Shown here in pieces: positions 6,111 through 13,699 of a stretch of DNA of 40,441 nucleotides. The notes below the pieces were generated by a model. That model searched no databases, was not told the origin of the DNA, and saw nothing but the letters and a program-made list of their open reading frames with translations. How positions within the stretch are numbered: the stretch's first letter is position 1; each line of letters opens with the position of its first letter. The position numbers and the translations under genes were made by a program. The DNA is from CAG-411 sp963643465 (GTDB lineage Bacteria > Bacillota > Clostridia > Lachnospirales > Lachnospiraceae): contig CAVIJT010000021.1 in assembly GCA_963643465.1 (NCBI GenBank), positions 1 to 40,441 of the forward strand. Direction: 5' to 3'.

Positions 6111-6914
6111 ATGGCATACTGGAAAGATATATGGAAGTTCCCTGACTCTATAGAGTATGAGTATAAGTTTGCAGGGAACTACGGAGCAAAAGGAGAAAAA
6201 AGGGCAAAAAAGAAGAAAGCCACAAAAGAGCAAATTGAAAAACAGAACCAGCAGAACCGGGAAAAGAGAATGCGAAGATTACTGAAAGAAAATTTCTCTT
6301 CTGGAGACTTATGGTGTACATTCAAATACCCAGCAGGGACAAGAAAAACAATTGAAGAAGTAGACAAGGATAGAAAGAATTTCCTTGATGCCACGAGGAG
6401 GGCATACACAAAAATGGGACAACCATTTAAATTTGTATACCGAATTGAAATAGGAGCTAAGGGTGGAATCCATATCCATATGGTAATCAATCGACTGGAT
6501 GGGAATACGGATTTGCTTATACAAGAAAAGTGGTCCCATGGAAGGGTAAATTTTGAAAATATATATGAAAGCGGAGGCTTTAAAAATCTTGCTGAATATA
6601 TTGTAAAACAACCGGATGAAGAACAGAACAAACAACTTTCTCTATTCCCTGAGAAAGAGAGAAAGAAATTGATTAAAACAGGTTCTTCAAGAAATTTGGT
6701 GCGGCCAGAACCAGAACGTAAAAAATATACACGCCGCACGATGAGAAAAATAATAGAAGAAGGACCAAAGCCGACACCAGGATATTACATAGACAAGGAC
6801 AGCATCATACAAGGTGTAAACCCCTATACTGGAATGTCATATTTGTATTATATTGAGTATCGCTTGATAAGTCAGAGAGAGAGAGAGAGGAGGGAAAGGC
6901 TGTGCAAGAGGTGA
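6111..6914 (+). CDS. HUH-type replication initiator (REP_ORF2/G2P-like)
   Basis: 267 aa from the ATG at 6111 (AGGAG, 8-nt spacing; an in-frame GTG at 6102 overlaps it). The three marks of a rolling-circle Rep are present: motif 1 LWCTFKYP near residue 70, the HUH metal site HIH at 121-123 in GGIHIHMVIN, and the catalytic tyrosine region Y163xxK166 in LAEYIVKQ. The SRNLVRPEP segment near residue 200 also fits this family. It should nick a specific strand and stay covalently attached through the tyrosine. It is the only initiator in the phage, and a hairpin cluster lies directly upstream. The AGAGAG repeat near 6875 precedes the next gene's ribosome site. Confidence 0.82.
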   Translation: MAYWKDIWKFPDSIEYEYKFAGNYGAKGEKRAKKKKATKEQIEKQNQQNREKRMRRLLKENFSSGDLWCTFKYPAGTRKTIEEVDKDRKNFLDATRRAYTKMGQPFKFVYRIEIGAKGGIHIHMVINRLDGNTDLLIQEKWSHGRVNFENIYESGGFKNLAEYIVKQPDEEQNKQLSLFPEKERKKLIKTGSSRNLVRPEPERKKYTRRTMRKIIEEGPKPTPGYYIDKDSIIQGVNPYTGMSYLYYIEYRLISQRERERRERLCKR

Positions 6915-7345
6915 ATGTTTACACGTATGCAGGCACTAAAGACTTGAACAGACGCGATAGAGCGGTTGGCTACAAATTGACAGTGCAAACATCAAAAGGG
7001 CTGGAAGAAAGACATGGCTTTGAAATGATAGAGGATGTGACGGAGAAACAGGCACAGATACTTGTACTAACAATGGCATTACACCGTCTAAACAGACCGT
7101 GTATTTTGAACATATACACAGACTCAGAATACGTTACCTCTGCGTACACACTAGGTTGGATGAAACAGTGGAAGAAAAACTTCTGGATGACTGCAAAAGG
7201 AAAAAAGATCGCAAATTGCAAGGAGTGGACAGCACTGGATTTGCAAATGCGAAAGCACGCATACCGTTTTCACCTGAATAAAAATCACGAATACAGAGAT
7301 TTTTTGAAGAACGGTGTAAATGAATTAATGAAGAATGAAAGATAG
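6902..7345 (+). CDS. Ribonuclease HI-like protein
   Basis: 147 aa with a GTG start at 6902 behind GGAGGG, overlapping the Rep gene by 13 bp. The C-terminal half carries the RNase H signature NIYTDSEYVTSA, the tryptophan-rich WMKQWKKNFW segment, and a final NHEYRDFL, where H and D match metal-site positions. An N-terminal strand YTYAGTKD could provide another acidic residue, and E53-like positions lie between. It would remove RNA from RNA-DNA hybrids, for example primers or R-loops at the origin. Translational coupling with Rep supports a replication role. Confidence 0.75.
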   Translation: MQEVNVYTYAGTKDLNRRDRAVGYKLTVQTSKGLEERHGFEMIEDVTEKQAQILVLTMALHRLNRPCILNIYTDSEYVTSAYTLGWMKQWKKNFWMTAKGKKIANCKEWTALDLQMRKHAYRFHLNKNHEYRDFLKNGVNELMKNER

Positions 7346-7361
7346 TTGAATTTTACCGGAA

Positions 7362-7529
7362 ATGAATGTGGATGAAGGTGTGGACAATTTGGAAAGGGGA
7401 AAGGCTGAAAGCATTGAAAAGACCGAATCGGACATCAATTCTAGTAAAAAAATGGAAAATGTGGATAATATCGCAAGATTTACGCTATTAAAAACGCGAA
7501 AAACATTGAAAAGACTAAGCGCGAGATAA
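7362..7529 (+). CDS. Small basic protein, unknown
   Basis: 55 aa from the ATG at 7362, with only a weak ribosome site (ACCGGAA). An acidic N-terminus (MNVDEGVDNLERG) is followed by a strongly basic end (TRKTLKRLSAR). No family recognised. It fills an otherwise empty 200-bp gap; the short leader motif around its 3' end reappears at 8916-8952, so part of the gap may be repeated regulatory sequence rather than gene. Confidence 0.4.
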   Translation: MNVDEGVDNLERGKAESIEKTESDINSSKKMENVDNIARFTLLKTRKTLKRLSAR

Positions 7530-7545
7530 AAAGGAGAATAAGGAT

Positions 7546-8910
7546 ATGAATAACAATAAAATTGTATTTATTCCAGCGGAGCAGATTTACCAACACCCGG
7601 ACAATCCAAGAAAGGATTTAGGTAATTTGCTAGAGCTATCAGAAAGTATCAAGAAACAGGGTATCATGCAGAATTTAACAGTAATACAAGGGCATTGGGA
7701 TGAAAGCCGTACATGGTTCGAGGATGGATATACACTCCTTATTGGACATAGAAGATTTACAGCTGGCAAGATGGCAGCAGTTAAGGAGTTTCCTTGCAGA
7801 ATTATAAGCGACATGAGCCAAAAAGACCAAGTAGGAATAATGTTAGAAGAAAATATGCAGCGTAATGATCTGACTATTTGGGAACAGGCAAACGGATTTC
7901 AAATGATGCTTGACCTTGGAGATACAGAAGAACAGATTGCAGAAAAGACCGGATTTAGCAAGACAACCATTAAGCGTAGACTAAATATCGCAAAACTGGA
8001 CCAGAAGGTACTCAAAGAGAAAGAGCAGGATGAAGGTTTTCAACTGACACTAAAAGACTTGTATGAATTAGAGAAAATTCCAGATATAAAGCTAAGAGAT
8101 AAAATTTTAAAAGAAAGCTACGACTCAAGCAACTTAGCAGCCAGAGCGCAAAATGCGGCAGCCGAGTTAAAGCGAGAAAAATGCAAGAAAGAAATTTGCG
8201 ATATGCTGGAAAAGGAAGGTGTGAAGAAAGCACCGGAAAAGGCTGAACATGAAATATGGTCCGGCAAATGGAAAACTATAAAAGAATTTGCACTTGATAA
8301 GGAAGTTCCAAAGCAGCTACGACTTCCGGAGGAAAAAGAGCAAATGTACTGGCTTGTATATTATAGGACTTTAAAAGTAATTACAAAGACACCTAAGGAG
8401 AAAAGAGAACTTTCCAAGCAGGAGATTGAGCAGAAGGAGAGAGAAAAGAAAAAGAAACAGATCAAGGCAATACTGAAAGAAAGTTCAGCTAGGCGCAAAG
8501 AATTCATACAAAACATCATAACTGGAAAAATTGACCGGGTAAAAAATGAAAATGATGTTAAAGATACAATCTGGCAAGCAATGCTTGTACTAGGTACAGG
8601 AGTATACCAATCTTGTATCAATGAATTTCTTGCAGGCAAAAGATGGTGCGAATGTACAGAGGAGGAAAAACAAGAAGCAGAAGAAAAGGCAAAAGGACTA
8701 AGCGTATTACATCAAATGTTGATTATTTTGAATGCTTCAATGAATGGTGAAGATGAGACATTTAATTACCAGGGGTATTTCAGCAAAACAAAAGGAGATG
8801 CACTATTAAAGGGATATGCGGTATTAGAACATTACGGATGGTATTTTGAACGCGACGAAGAAAAAGCGGTACTGGATGGAACTTGTGAGCTTTACAGGAA
8901 AGAGGAATAA
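7546..8910 (+). CDS. ParB/Spo0J-like protein (ParB N-terminal nuclease-fold domain)
   Basis: 454 aa. Residues 5-110 match the ParB/sulfiredoxin-type domain: PAEQIYQHPDNPRKDLGNL, then YTLLIGHRRFTAGKMA and IMLEENMQRNDLTIWEQANG. Residues 125-150 are the ParB helix-turn-helix (EEQIAEKTGFSKTTIKRRLN). A long charged, coiled-coil-rich middle (255-310) and a phage-specific C-terminus follow. No ParA is present, so plasmid-like partition is unlikely; such lone ParB-like proteins in phages are thought to act in replication or as nucleases/CTP switches. Good ribosome site AAAAGGAG. Confidence 0.85.
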   Translation: MNNNKIVFIPAEQIYQHPDNPRKDLGNLLELSESIKKQGIMQNLTVIQGHWDESRTWFEDGYTLLIGHRRFTAGKMAAVKEFPCRIISDMSQKDQVGIMLEENMQRNDLTIWEQANGFQMMLDLGDTEEQIAEKTGFSKTTIKRRLNIAKLDQKVLKEKEQDEGFQLTLKDLYELEKIPDIKLRDKILKESYDSSNLAARAQNAAAELKREKCKKEICDMLEKEGVKKAPEKAEHEIWSGKWKTIKEFALDKEVPKQLRLPEEKEQMYWLVYYRTLKVITKTPKEKRELSKQEIEQKEREKKKKQIKAILKESSARRKEFIQNIITGKIDRVKNENDVKDTIWQAMLVLGTGVYQSCINEFLAGKRWCECTEEEKQEAEEKAKGLSVLHQMLIILNASMNGEDETFNYQGYFSKTKGDALLKGYAVLEHYGWYFERDEEKAVLDGTCELYRKEE

Positions 8911-8963
8911 AAGTCAAAAACATTAAAATAGTTGAAAATACTAAGCACGAAATGGAGGAAATG

Positions 8964-9326
8964 ATGAAAAAATCAAAGCAAGCTAAAATGCGTGAATTCT
9001 CTCCAAAAGTCAGGAGCGAAATTATGCAAAGAGACAATAATGAATGTATCTTTTGTAAAAAGGGATATATGACAGGAAAGGGTACATGGTTTGGAAAAGA
9101 AATAAAAAGTATTATGCACTACATACCCCGTTCGCAGAATGGAAAAGGTATTCCGGAGAATGGAGCAATTGGGTGTCAGTACCATCATGAGATGTTGGAC
9201 AACGGAAACAAGGGTAACAGAAAAGAAATGCTAAAGATATTCGCAGATTACCTCGGCAGCAGGTACCCGGACTGGAATGAAAAAGAATTAATTTATTCAA
9301 AGTGGGATTTTTTGAAGGAGGAATAA
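8964..9326 (+). CDS. HNH-like zinc protein
   Basis: 120 aa from the ATG at 8964 (GGAGG, 5-nt spacing). An HNH-type layout is seen: CIFC knuckle, then MHYIPRSQNGKGIPENG (HY in place of DH), then GCQYHHEMLDNG. A lone H/N/H-like set and few zinc cysteines make nuclease activity likely but not certain; the C-terminal FADYLGSRYPDW segment is typical of small HNH proteins in Clostridia phages. It lies in the replication block, away from the terminase. Confidence 0.65.
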   Translation: MKKSKQAKMREFSPKVRSEIMQRDNNECIFCKKGYMTGKGTWFGKEIKSIMHYIPRSQNGKGIPENGAIGCQYHHEMLDNGNKGNRKEMLKIFADYLGSRYPDWNEKELIYSKWDFLKEE

Positions 9327-9327
9327 C

Positions 9328-9747
9328 ATGCTAAAAGAAGATTTAGAAGAAATGGAAAAAGAAGAACCTGCAAACGTAATAACAACAAGTGCAGGATGTA
9401 GATATTGCGGACAATTTTTACAAATTAAAGTAATAAAGGACTGGAATGAGCATCTTGTAGAAGAATTTGCCGTAGAAATGTGTAACTGCACAGATGCAAT
9501 GGAATATGTAAATCGAAAATACAGAAGAGAGCGTGCAAAAAAGAAAGCAGAAACACTTTTGAAAGGACAAATACCGGACAAAGACCTAGAATTCGTAAAT
9601 CAAGCAATCGACCTTGCGGATAAAGAACTGATAAAGAAGGTAACAATCCAGATAAACGCTGAAATGAAAGTAACAGTCCAGCTTACATCACAAGAAAAAT
9701 TAAAGGTAGAAGGACAAGCAACAATAAAGAAGAAAATAGAGGAGTAA
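9328..9747 (+). CDS. Hypothetical protein with N-terminal CxxC
   Basis: 139 aa starting 1 bp after the previous gene's stop. CRYCGQ (24-29) and MCNC (51-54) may bind one zinc. A basic helix (RKYRRERAKKKAE) and a C-terminal beta-rich part with alternating V/T residues follow. No family recognised. Position between the HNH-like gene and SSB suggests a DNA-metabolism accessory. Confidence 0.7.
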   Translation: MLKEDLEEMEKEEPANVITTSAGCRYCGQFLQIKVIKDWNEHLVEEFAVEMCNCTDAMEYVNRKYRRERAKKKAETLLKGQIPDKDLEFVNQAIDLADKELIKKVTIQINAEMKVTVQLTSQEKLKVEGQATIKKKIEE

Positions 9748-9750
9748 CAG

Positions 9751-9810
9751 ATGAAGAAAGAATGGATAGAACCGGAGATAGAAGAAGTGGAGGTACAAGA
9801 AAATGAATAA
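9751..9810 (+). CDS. 19-aa leader-like peptide overlapping ssb
   Basis: ATG at 9751 with GAGGAG seven bases upstream. It reads MKKEWIEPEIEEVEVQENE and ends by overlapping the ssb start (ATGAATAA). The ssb ribosome site lies within it, so a translational-coupling role is enough to explain it. The MKKEW-x-PEIE-x-(L/V)-V pattern also resembles the leader of paeninodin-type lasso-peptide precursors, but there is no core peptide and no maturation gene here. Confidence 0.4.
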   Translation: MKKEWIEPEIEEVEVQENE

Positions 9811-10234
9811 AGCAATTTTAATGGGAAGATTGACAAGAGACCCAGAGATTAGATATTCCCAGGGCGAGAATACAACCGCTGTTGCAAGATTTACATTAGC
9901 TGTTGACAGAAGATTTAAACGTCAGGGTGATGATCAGACAGCAGATTTTATTAACTGTGTTGCTTTTGGTAAGACAGCAGAATTTGCAGAGAACTATCTG
10001 CACCAAGGAACAAAGGTTGTAGGTTGTGGACGTATTCAGACTGGAAGCTATACAAACAAAGACGGCCAGAGAGTGTACACCACAGATGTTGTGTTAGAAG
10101 AGATAGAATTTGCAGAAAGCAAAAAAACACAAGAAGAACATAGTCAGACTGGCAGCAGTTCGGGTGTGCAAGCAGGACCAGACGGATTTATGAACATTCC
10201 GGATGGTGTAGAAGATGAGCTGCCGTTTAACTAG
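9803..10234 (+). CDS. ssb: Single-stranded DNA-binding protein
   Basis: 143 aa, ATG at 9803 after GTGGAGGT. Full bacterial-type SSB: OB fold from MNKAILMGRLTRDPEIRY through DFINCVAFGKTAEFAENY and KVVGCGRIQTGSYTN to about residue 108, a Q/S/G-rich linker, and the acidic tip DELPFN used to recruit replication partners. Protects single strands during Rep-driven replication. Confidence 0.96.
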   Translation: MNKAILMGRLTRDPEIRYSQGENTTAVARFTLAVDRRFKRQGDDQTADFINCVAFGKTAEFAENYLHQGTKVVGCGRIQTGSYTNKDGQRVYTTDVVLEEIEFAESKKTQEEHSQTGSSSGVQAGPDGFMNIPDGVEDELPFN

Positions 10235-10251
10235 GACCAGGAGGCAAGGGC

Positions 10252-10470
10252 ATGGATTACGCATCTATATTAACTCCGACCGAGCGCAAGAAAATGGAAA
10301 TCAAAAAAAGTGAAATGAAGAAATGCTTTAAATGCAAAGAACCGTTTTATTTGCCCCGGTCACGAGCAGAAATATACAGATTTCAAAAGAAAACAAGTGG
10401 CTCGCATGGCAGGGCAAAGTATTTCTGTTGCTATAGCTGCTACATGGGAAAAGAGAAAGGGTTACGATAA
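10252..10470 (+). CDS. Small zinc-finger protein
   Basis: 72 aa, ribosome site CAGGAGG. Two cysteine pairs, KCFKCK (about 24-29) and CCYSC (about 60-64), with a basic stretch between, suggest a treble-clef or zinc-ribbon fold. No closer assignment. It follows ssb by 17 bp. Confidence 0.7.
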   Translation: MDYASILTPTERKKMEIKKSEMKKCFKCKEPFYLPRSRAEIYRFQKKTSGSHGRAKYFCCYSCYMGKEKGLR

Positions 10471-10522
10471 ATTTTAAATCATATGTACAGCAGATTACAT
10501 TAGAAATTAGGAGGAAACAAAC

Positions 10523-10915
10523 ATGAAAACAAAGAAAACAGTAGCATTATTAACATTATTAGCAGCATTAAGTATGTCAATCACAGGATGCACAGAGGCG
10601 GAACAAGTATCACAGAATATCTCAAAAGAGGCGGACAATTTCAATGTATGCAGACGTATTACTGTTATCAACACAAGAAGTGGAGAAGTGCTGTACGAGT
10701 TCGAAGGCTTCGCTTCTTTAGAAACAGATGTTGGGGATAACCAGCTGGAGATAACCAGTGAAGTTGGAGACGGAGTTTACAAGAAAGACTTCATTTATCT
10801 GAATAGGTGGATTACATATGTAGCACAAGATATTAGTGGTGCAGACGTAGATCCATACCATTACGAATGGAACATCCTTCCAGAGTTTGGAGTAGAAATA
10901 ACACATAGTAATTAA
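10523..10915 (+). CDS. Phage lipoprotein (beta-sandwich type)
   Basis: 130 aa. Residues 1-22 are a lipoprotein signal peptide with lipobox SITGC, C23 being the lipidated cysteine. The mature part is beta-rich (RITVINTRSGEVLYEFEG), like the beta-sandwich lipoproteins common in Clostridia prophages. It would be anchored on the outer face of the host membrane. In other Gram-positive phages such lipoproteins block DNA entry of related phages (Ltp of TP-J34), so superinfection exclusion is a fair guess. It lies in the rightward operon, with AGGAGG upstream. Confidence 0.8.
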   Translation: MKTKKTVALLTLLAALSMSITGCTEAEQVSQNISKEADNFNVCRRITVINTRSGEVLYEFEGFASLETDVGDNQLEITSEVGDGVYKKDFIYLNRWITYVAQDISGADVDPYHYEWNILPEFGVEITHSN

Positions 10916-10955
10916 GGTAATGGCAGCAGGATATATTCGGAAAGCGAGGAATAAC

Positions 10956-11255
10956 ATGGAAAGATTAACAAACAGAGAAACAAGGCTTGTAAAAGGCGGA
11001 AAAGAGCCGACTATGCTAGACATAGTGCATAAATTAGCAGACTATGAAGATGCAGAGGAACAGGGATTACTTTTAAGACTTCCTTGCAAGGTTGGCGATA
11101 CGGTGCATTGCATTATGACAAGCATAAAAGGAACAAACCCGATGATTTTTACACAAAAATTTGATTACAGTATGATTGAGCATTTTGGTAAAGCAGTATT
11201 TCTGACAAAGGAAGAAGCAGAGCAGGCACTAAAGAACATGGAAAGCGAGGGATAA
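10956..11255 (+). CDS. Conserved Clostridia-phage protein (MERLTNRE type)
   Basis: 99 aa from the ATG at 10956 with GCGAGG upstream; an ORF extension upstream lacks a ribosome site. MERLTNRETRLVKGG followed by LADYEDAEEQGLLLRLPCKVGDTV is a pattern I know from many phages of Lachnospiraceae and relatives, of unknown function. The LLRLPCKVGDTVH part looks like a small beta-barrel. Confidence 0.75.
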   Translation: MERLTNRETRLVKGGKEPTMLDIVHKLADYEDAEEQGLLLRLPCKVGDTVHCIMTSIKGTNPMIFTQKFDYSMIEHFGKAVFLTKEEAEQALKNMESEG

Positions 11256-11259
11256 AAAT

Positions 11260-11688
11260 ATGTTAGATAATCGAGAAAAAGAAATTTTAAGGAGTTTAGT
11301 GCCAAAGTGTTGCAAAATGGTTGATGGCAGATTAAAAGGAGGTTTTAGAGATTGGGAAAGCGAAGAAGGGAAGGTTGTTAATAAAGTTTTACTTGCAATA
11401 GAAAATATTGAAAAAGCTGTGAAACAGCTGGAACAACAAGCAGAACAAGATATTTATGAAAGAGCATACAAAGAAGGACAGGATAAAGGACTTTCGGATG
11501 GTCGTTTTGTTGGCTATAACAAGGCTATTGATGATTTTGTTACCAGGTATAAGCATTGCGATAGTAGAGGAATGCAATGCAAGAAAGCATTAAATTGCGC
11601 TGATTGCATAGCAGAACAGTTAAAGGAAGGTGGAACAGTAAATGATAAAACAGGCAATAGAAAAATGTCATTTGACAAGAAAATATGA
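11260..11688 (+). CDS. Hypothetical protein
   Basis: 142 aa, ATG at 11260 after GCGAGGG. Helical, with a glycine-aspartate-rich YKEGQDKGLSDGRFVGYN segment and four cysteines near the end (CDSRGMQCKKALNCADC) that could bind zinc. No family recognised. Overlaps the next gene by 47 bp. Confidence 0.65.
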   Translation: MLDNREKEILRSLVPKCCKMVDGRLKGGFRDWESEEGKVVNKVLLAIENIEKAVKQLEQQAEQDIYERAYKEGQDKGLSDGRFVGYNKAIDDFVTRYKHCDSRGMQCKKALNCADCIAEQLKEGGTVNDKTGNRKMSFDKKI

Positions 11689-11872
11689 AAACCCAGGGAT
11701 GGAAGAAGGGATGTGTGCAGGACTTCGCACTCTAAATGGGGCAGGGGAACCTTGCGAAGAATGCAAGAAATGTAAATTAAATTATCTCAACAAAACAGTT
11801 GAATTTGAATTGTATATGCTTGTTTTTAAGTTGGCACAGGAACTATTAAAGGAAGGTGAAACAGATGAATAA
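11642..11872 (+). CDS. Small cysteine-rich protein, unknown
   Basis: 76 aa, ATG at 11642 with AAGGAAGGTGG upstream, reading out of the previous gene in another frame. Cysteines in MCAGL and PCEECKKCKL suggest a zinc knuckle. A helical C-terminus follows. Similar to the small CEECKKC proteins scattered through Clostridia phages. Function unknown. Confidence 0.65.
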   Translation: MIKQAIEKCHLTRKYENPGMEEGMCAGLRTLNGAGEPCEECKKCKLNYLNKTVEFELYMLVFKLAQELLKEGETDE

Positions 11873-12014
11873 GGAATTATCACAAGGCTTTATGAATGAT
11901 ATGGCAGACTTGCTAGAAGTATGCGTAAAAGGAAATACAGACACTATAGAACTTGATTTTAACATAAATGGAACGCAATTAAATGTTGAAATTACTTTTT
12001 CTATAAAGGAGTGA
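11865..12014 (+). CDS. 49-aa protein, unknown
   Basis: ATG at 11865, overlapping the previous stop (ATGAATAA), ribosome site AAGGAAGGTG. An N-terminal helix (MNKELSQGFMNDMADLLEV) precedes a beta hairpin (TIELDFNINGTQLNVEITF). Tight coupling on both sides supports a real gene. No family recognised. Confidence 0.6.
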   Translation: MNKELSQGFMNDMADLLEVCVKGNTDTIELDFNINGTQLNVEITFSIKE

Positions 12015-12019
12015 AACTC

Positions 12020-12211
12020 ATGAATAGAGGAATTTATGAAGAAACAGTTATGTGTAAAGTAGATGTTGGCTGTAGCTTAAATGATTTGAAAGAAGCTATG
12101 CTTCATATAAAAAGAACAACAGGATATAAAACAGTGTATGGTATTTTTAATGGTCAACTATACATAGCATATTTTGGGGCAAAAACTATTGATGATGTCA
12201 AGAAGTTTTAA
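12020..12211 (+). CDS. Small protein, unknown
   Basis: 63 aa from the ATG at 12020, placed 8 nt after AAAGGAG; the in-frame GTG at 12011 sits inside that ribosome site. Alpha/beta pattern (VGCSLNDLKEAMLHI; YKTVYGIFNGQLYIAYFG). No family recognised. Confidence 0.6.
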   Translation: MNRGIYEETVMCKVDVGCSLNDLKEAMLHIKRTTGYKTVYGIFNGQLYIAYFGAKTIDDVKKF

Positions 12212-12233
12212 CGAAACAGAAAGGAAGATATGT

Positions 12234-12632
12234 ATGAGTAGAGAGATTTTGTTCAAAGCAAAAAGAAAAGATAATGAAAAGTGGCTAGAAGGCTATATTT
12301 TCAAGCTTAAAGGAAAAGAACGATACTTTATTTTTACCGGAGAATTTGATATTACAGGACTTTTCCCTAATTTCATTCGTCATGAAATTATACCAGAAAC
12401 TATTTGCCAATATACAGGACTTACAGACAAGAACGGTAATAAGATTTGGGAGAATGATATTGTAAAATGCGATACCGCTCTATTAAAAGGACCTGTTAAA
12501 TACGTTAGTGGAATGTATGTAATTGATGATATTAATGATGGAGAACAGGATTTCCATGAATTTTGGAGCAAGGTTGAAGTAATCGACAATATTTTTGACA
12601 ATCCAGAGTTGTTGAAGGAGTGTAACGGATGA
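12234..12632 (+). CDS. YopX-family protein
   Basis: 132 aa from the ATG at 12234 (GAAAGGAAG upstream). It begins MSREILFKAKRKDNEKWLEG and contains ICQYTGLTDKNGNKIWENDI, the two hallmarks of the YopX family, followed by a beta-rich tail ending near WSKVEVIDNIFDNPEL. The family is very common in Firmicute phages (named from SPbeta) and has no established function. Confidence 0.9.
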   Translation: MSREILFKAKRKDNEKWLEGYIFKLKGKERYFIFTGEFDITGLFPNFIRHEIIPETICQYTGLTDKNGNKIWENDIVKCDTALLKGPVKYVSGMYVIDDINDGEQDFHEFWSKVEVIDNIFDNPELLKECNG

Positions 12633-12692
12633 ATGAAGGATTGGAGAGATAAAATGTTCTAAAGTAGTTGAAATAATGAAAGGAGAACAGTA

Positions 12693-12860
12693 ATGGAAAA
12701 GATGTATTGGATATTCACAGGCGCTTTCTTGGCTTTGTATGTAATAAGTATTACGATAGGAATTGAAACAGAAGCGGCAAATATAGCGATAGGGACCTTG
12801 ATATTGGCAAAACTAGAAAAAATACACGGAGATATTAAAGAAGTTGGAAGAACAATTTAA
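12693..12860 (+). CDS. Small membrane protein
   Basis: 55 aa, ATG at 12693 with AAAGGAG upstream. Two hydrophobic stretches, IFTGAFLALYVISITIG and AANIAIGTLILAKL, separated by a short acidic turn, predict a membrane hairpin. No homologue recognised. Its place in the early/middle operon, far from the holin, argues against a lysis role. Confidence 0.65.
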   Translation: MEKMYWIFTGAFLALYVISITIGIETEAANIAIGTLILAKLEKIHGDIKEVGRTI

Positions 12861-12916
12861 AGCAGAAGATGCACAAATGACAATATTTAATTATTTAGCA
12901 AGAAAGGATAAATGAG

Positions 12917-13300
12917 ATGAGAGAATATACATGGACAGAAAACCAAACAGACGACATATGGAGACATGACCGATTTGGCAGTATTGAGGCTTGTATAAAA
13001 GATGCAGTGAAAAATGGAAAGAAACAAGGGGACACAATCGTTATTGGCATCTGTGAAGATTACATCCCTCAATTAAGTGCAAGCGACTTGTTAGACTTGG
13101 TACAAGAAAATGCCTGTGAGGAATGTGCTGAGGCAGCAGAAGATTGGTTGGAATTTGAACGAAGCAAATATAAAGGTGAAGAAGAATTACAAAAAGAAAT
13201 AGATAAAGTATTTAACGAATGGTTAAAAAAGACTAATCAAGAGCCTGCATTCCATCGCATTCACCCGCTCGCCAACCTGGCAATAATAGAAGAGATATAG
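12917..13300 (+). CDS. Hypothetical acidic protein
   Basis: 127 aa, ATG at 12917, weak ribosome site (AAGAAAGG 12 nt up). N-terminal alpha/beta part MREYTWTENQTDDIWRHDRF with GDTIVIGICEDYIP, then an acidic helical region with three cysteines (NACEECAEAAEDWLEF). Similar small proteins occur in Clostridia phages; function unknown. Confidence 0.7.
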   Translation: MREYTWTENQTDDIWRHDRFGSIEACIKDAVKNGKKQGDTIVIGICEDYIPQLSASDLLDLVQENACEECAEAAEDWLEFERSKYKGEEELQKEIDKVFNEWLKKTNQEPAFHRIHPLANLAIIEEI

Positions 13301-13318
13301 AGATTGGAGTGAACTGAA

Positions 13319-13699
13319 ATGAAAAAGATATTTTGTGATAAATGCGAAAAGGAAATTACAGAAGATGCGAGATATATTGTCGGAACATCTAAATCGGAAC
13401 CGAATTCTGAAGGTGGATGTCCTCCGTACGATTGGCTTATGATAAAAGAAATTTGCAAAGATTGTCAAACTGAATTGGAGCAAATGTTTATTCAACAAGA
13501 AAGGCGATGTAGAGGAATGACAAACAGTGAAAGAATTAAGAACATGAGCGACGAAGAATTAAGCAAACTTCTTGTTATGTATAGCCAGTATGAAGAGGAT
13601 TGTATCGTAGATGCGTTAAGTAAGGAAAAAAGAAAATGCGGTGATGGGACGTGCGAAGAGTGTATTAAAAAATTTTTACAGGAAGAAGTGAAAGAATAA
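13319..13699 (+). CDS. Zinc-ribbon protein fused to a MTNSERIK-type domain
   Basis: 126 aa. Residues 1-55 look like a zinc ribbon (IFCDKCEKEI; KEICKDCQTEL). From residue 67 the sequence MTNSERIKNMSDEELSKLL restarts like a separate small phage protein that normally stands alone, with C-terminal CGDGTCEECIKKFL. A GTAGAGG precedes that internal ATG (near 13517), so an independent short product from the same frame is possible. No function known for either part. Confidence 0.7.
   Translation: MKKIFCDKCEKEITEDARYIVGTSKSEPNSEGGCPPYDWLMIKEICKDCQTELEQMFIQQERRCRGMTNSERIKNMSDEELSKLLVMYSQYEEDCIVDALSKEKRKCGDGTCEECIKKFLQEEVKE

Noticed and set aside
6179..6739. Leftward 186-codon ORF opposite Rep
   Set aside because: Antisense shadow of a lysine/arginine-rich gene; no ribosome site.
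12876..12914. 12-codon ORF before the 12917 gene
   Set aside because: No ribosome site and too short to judge.
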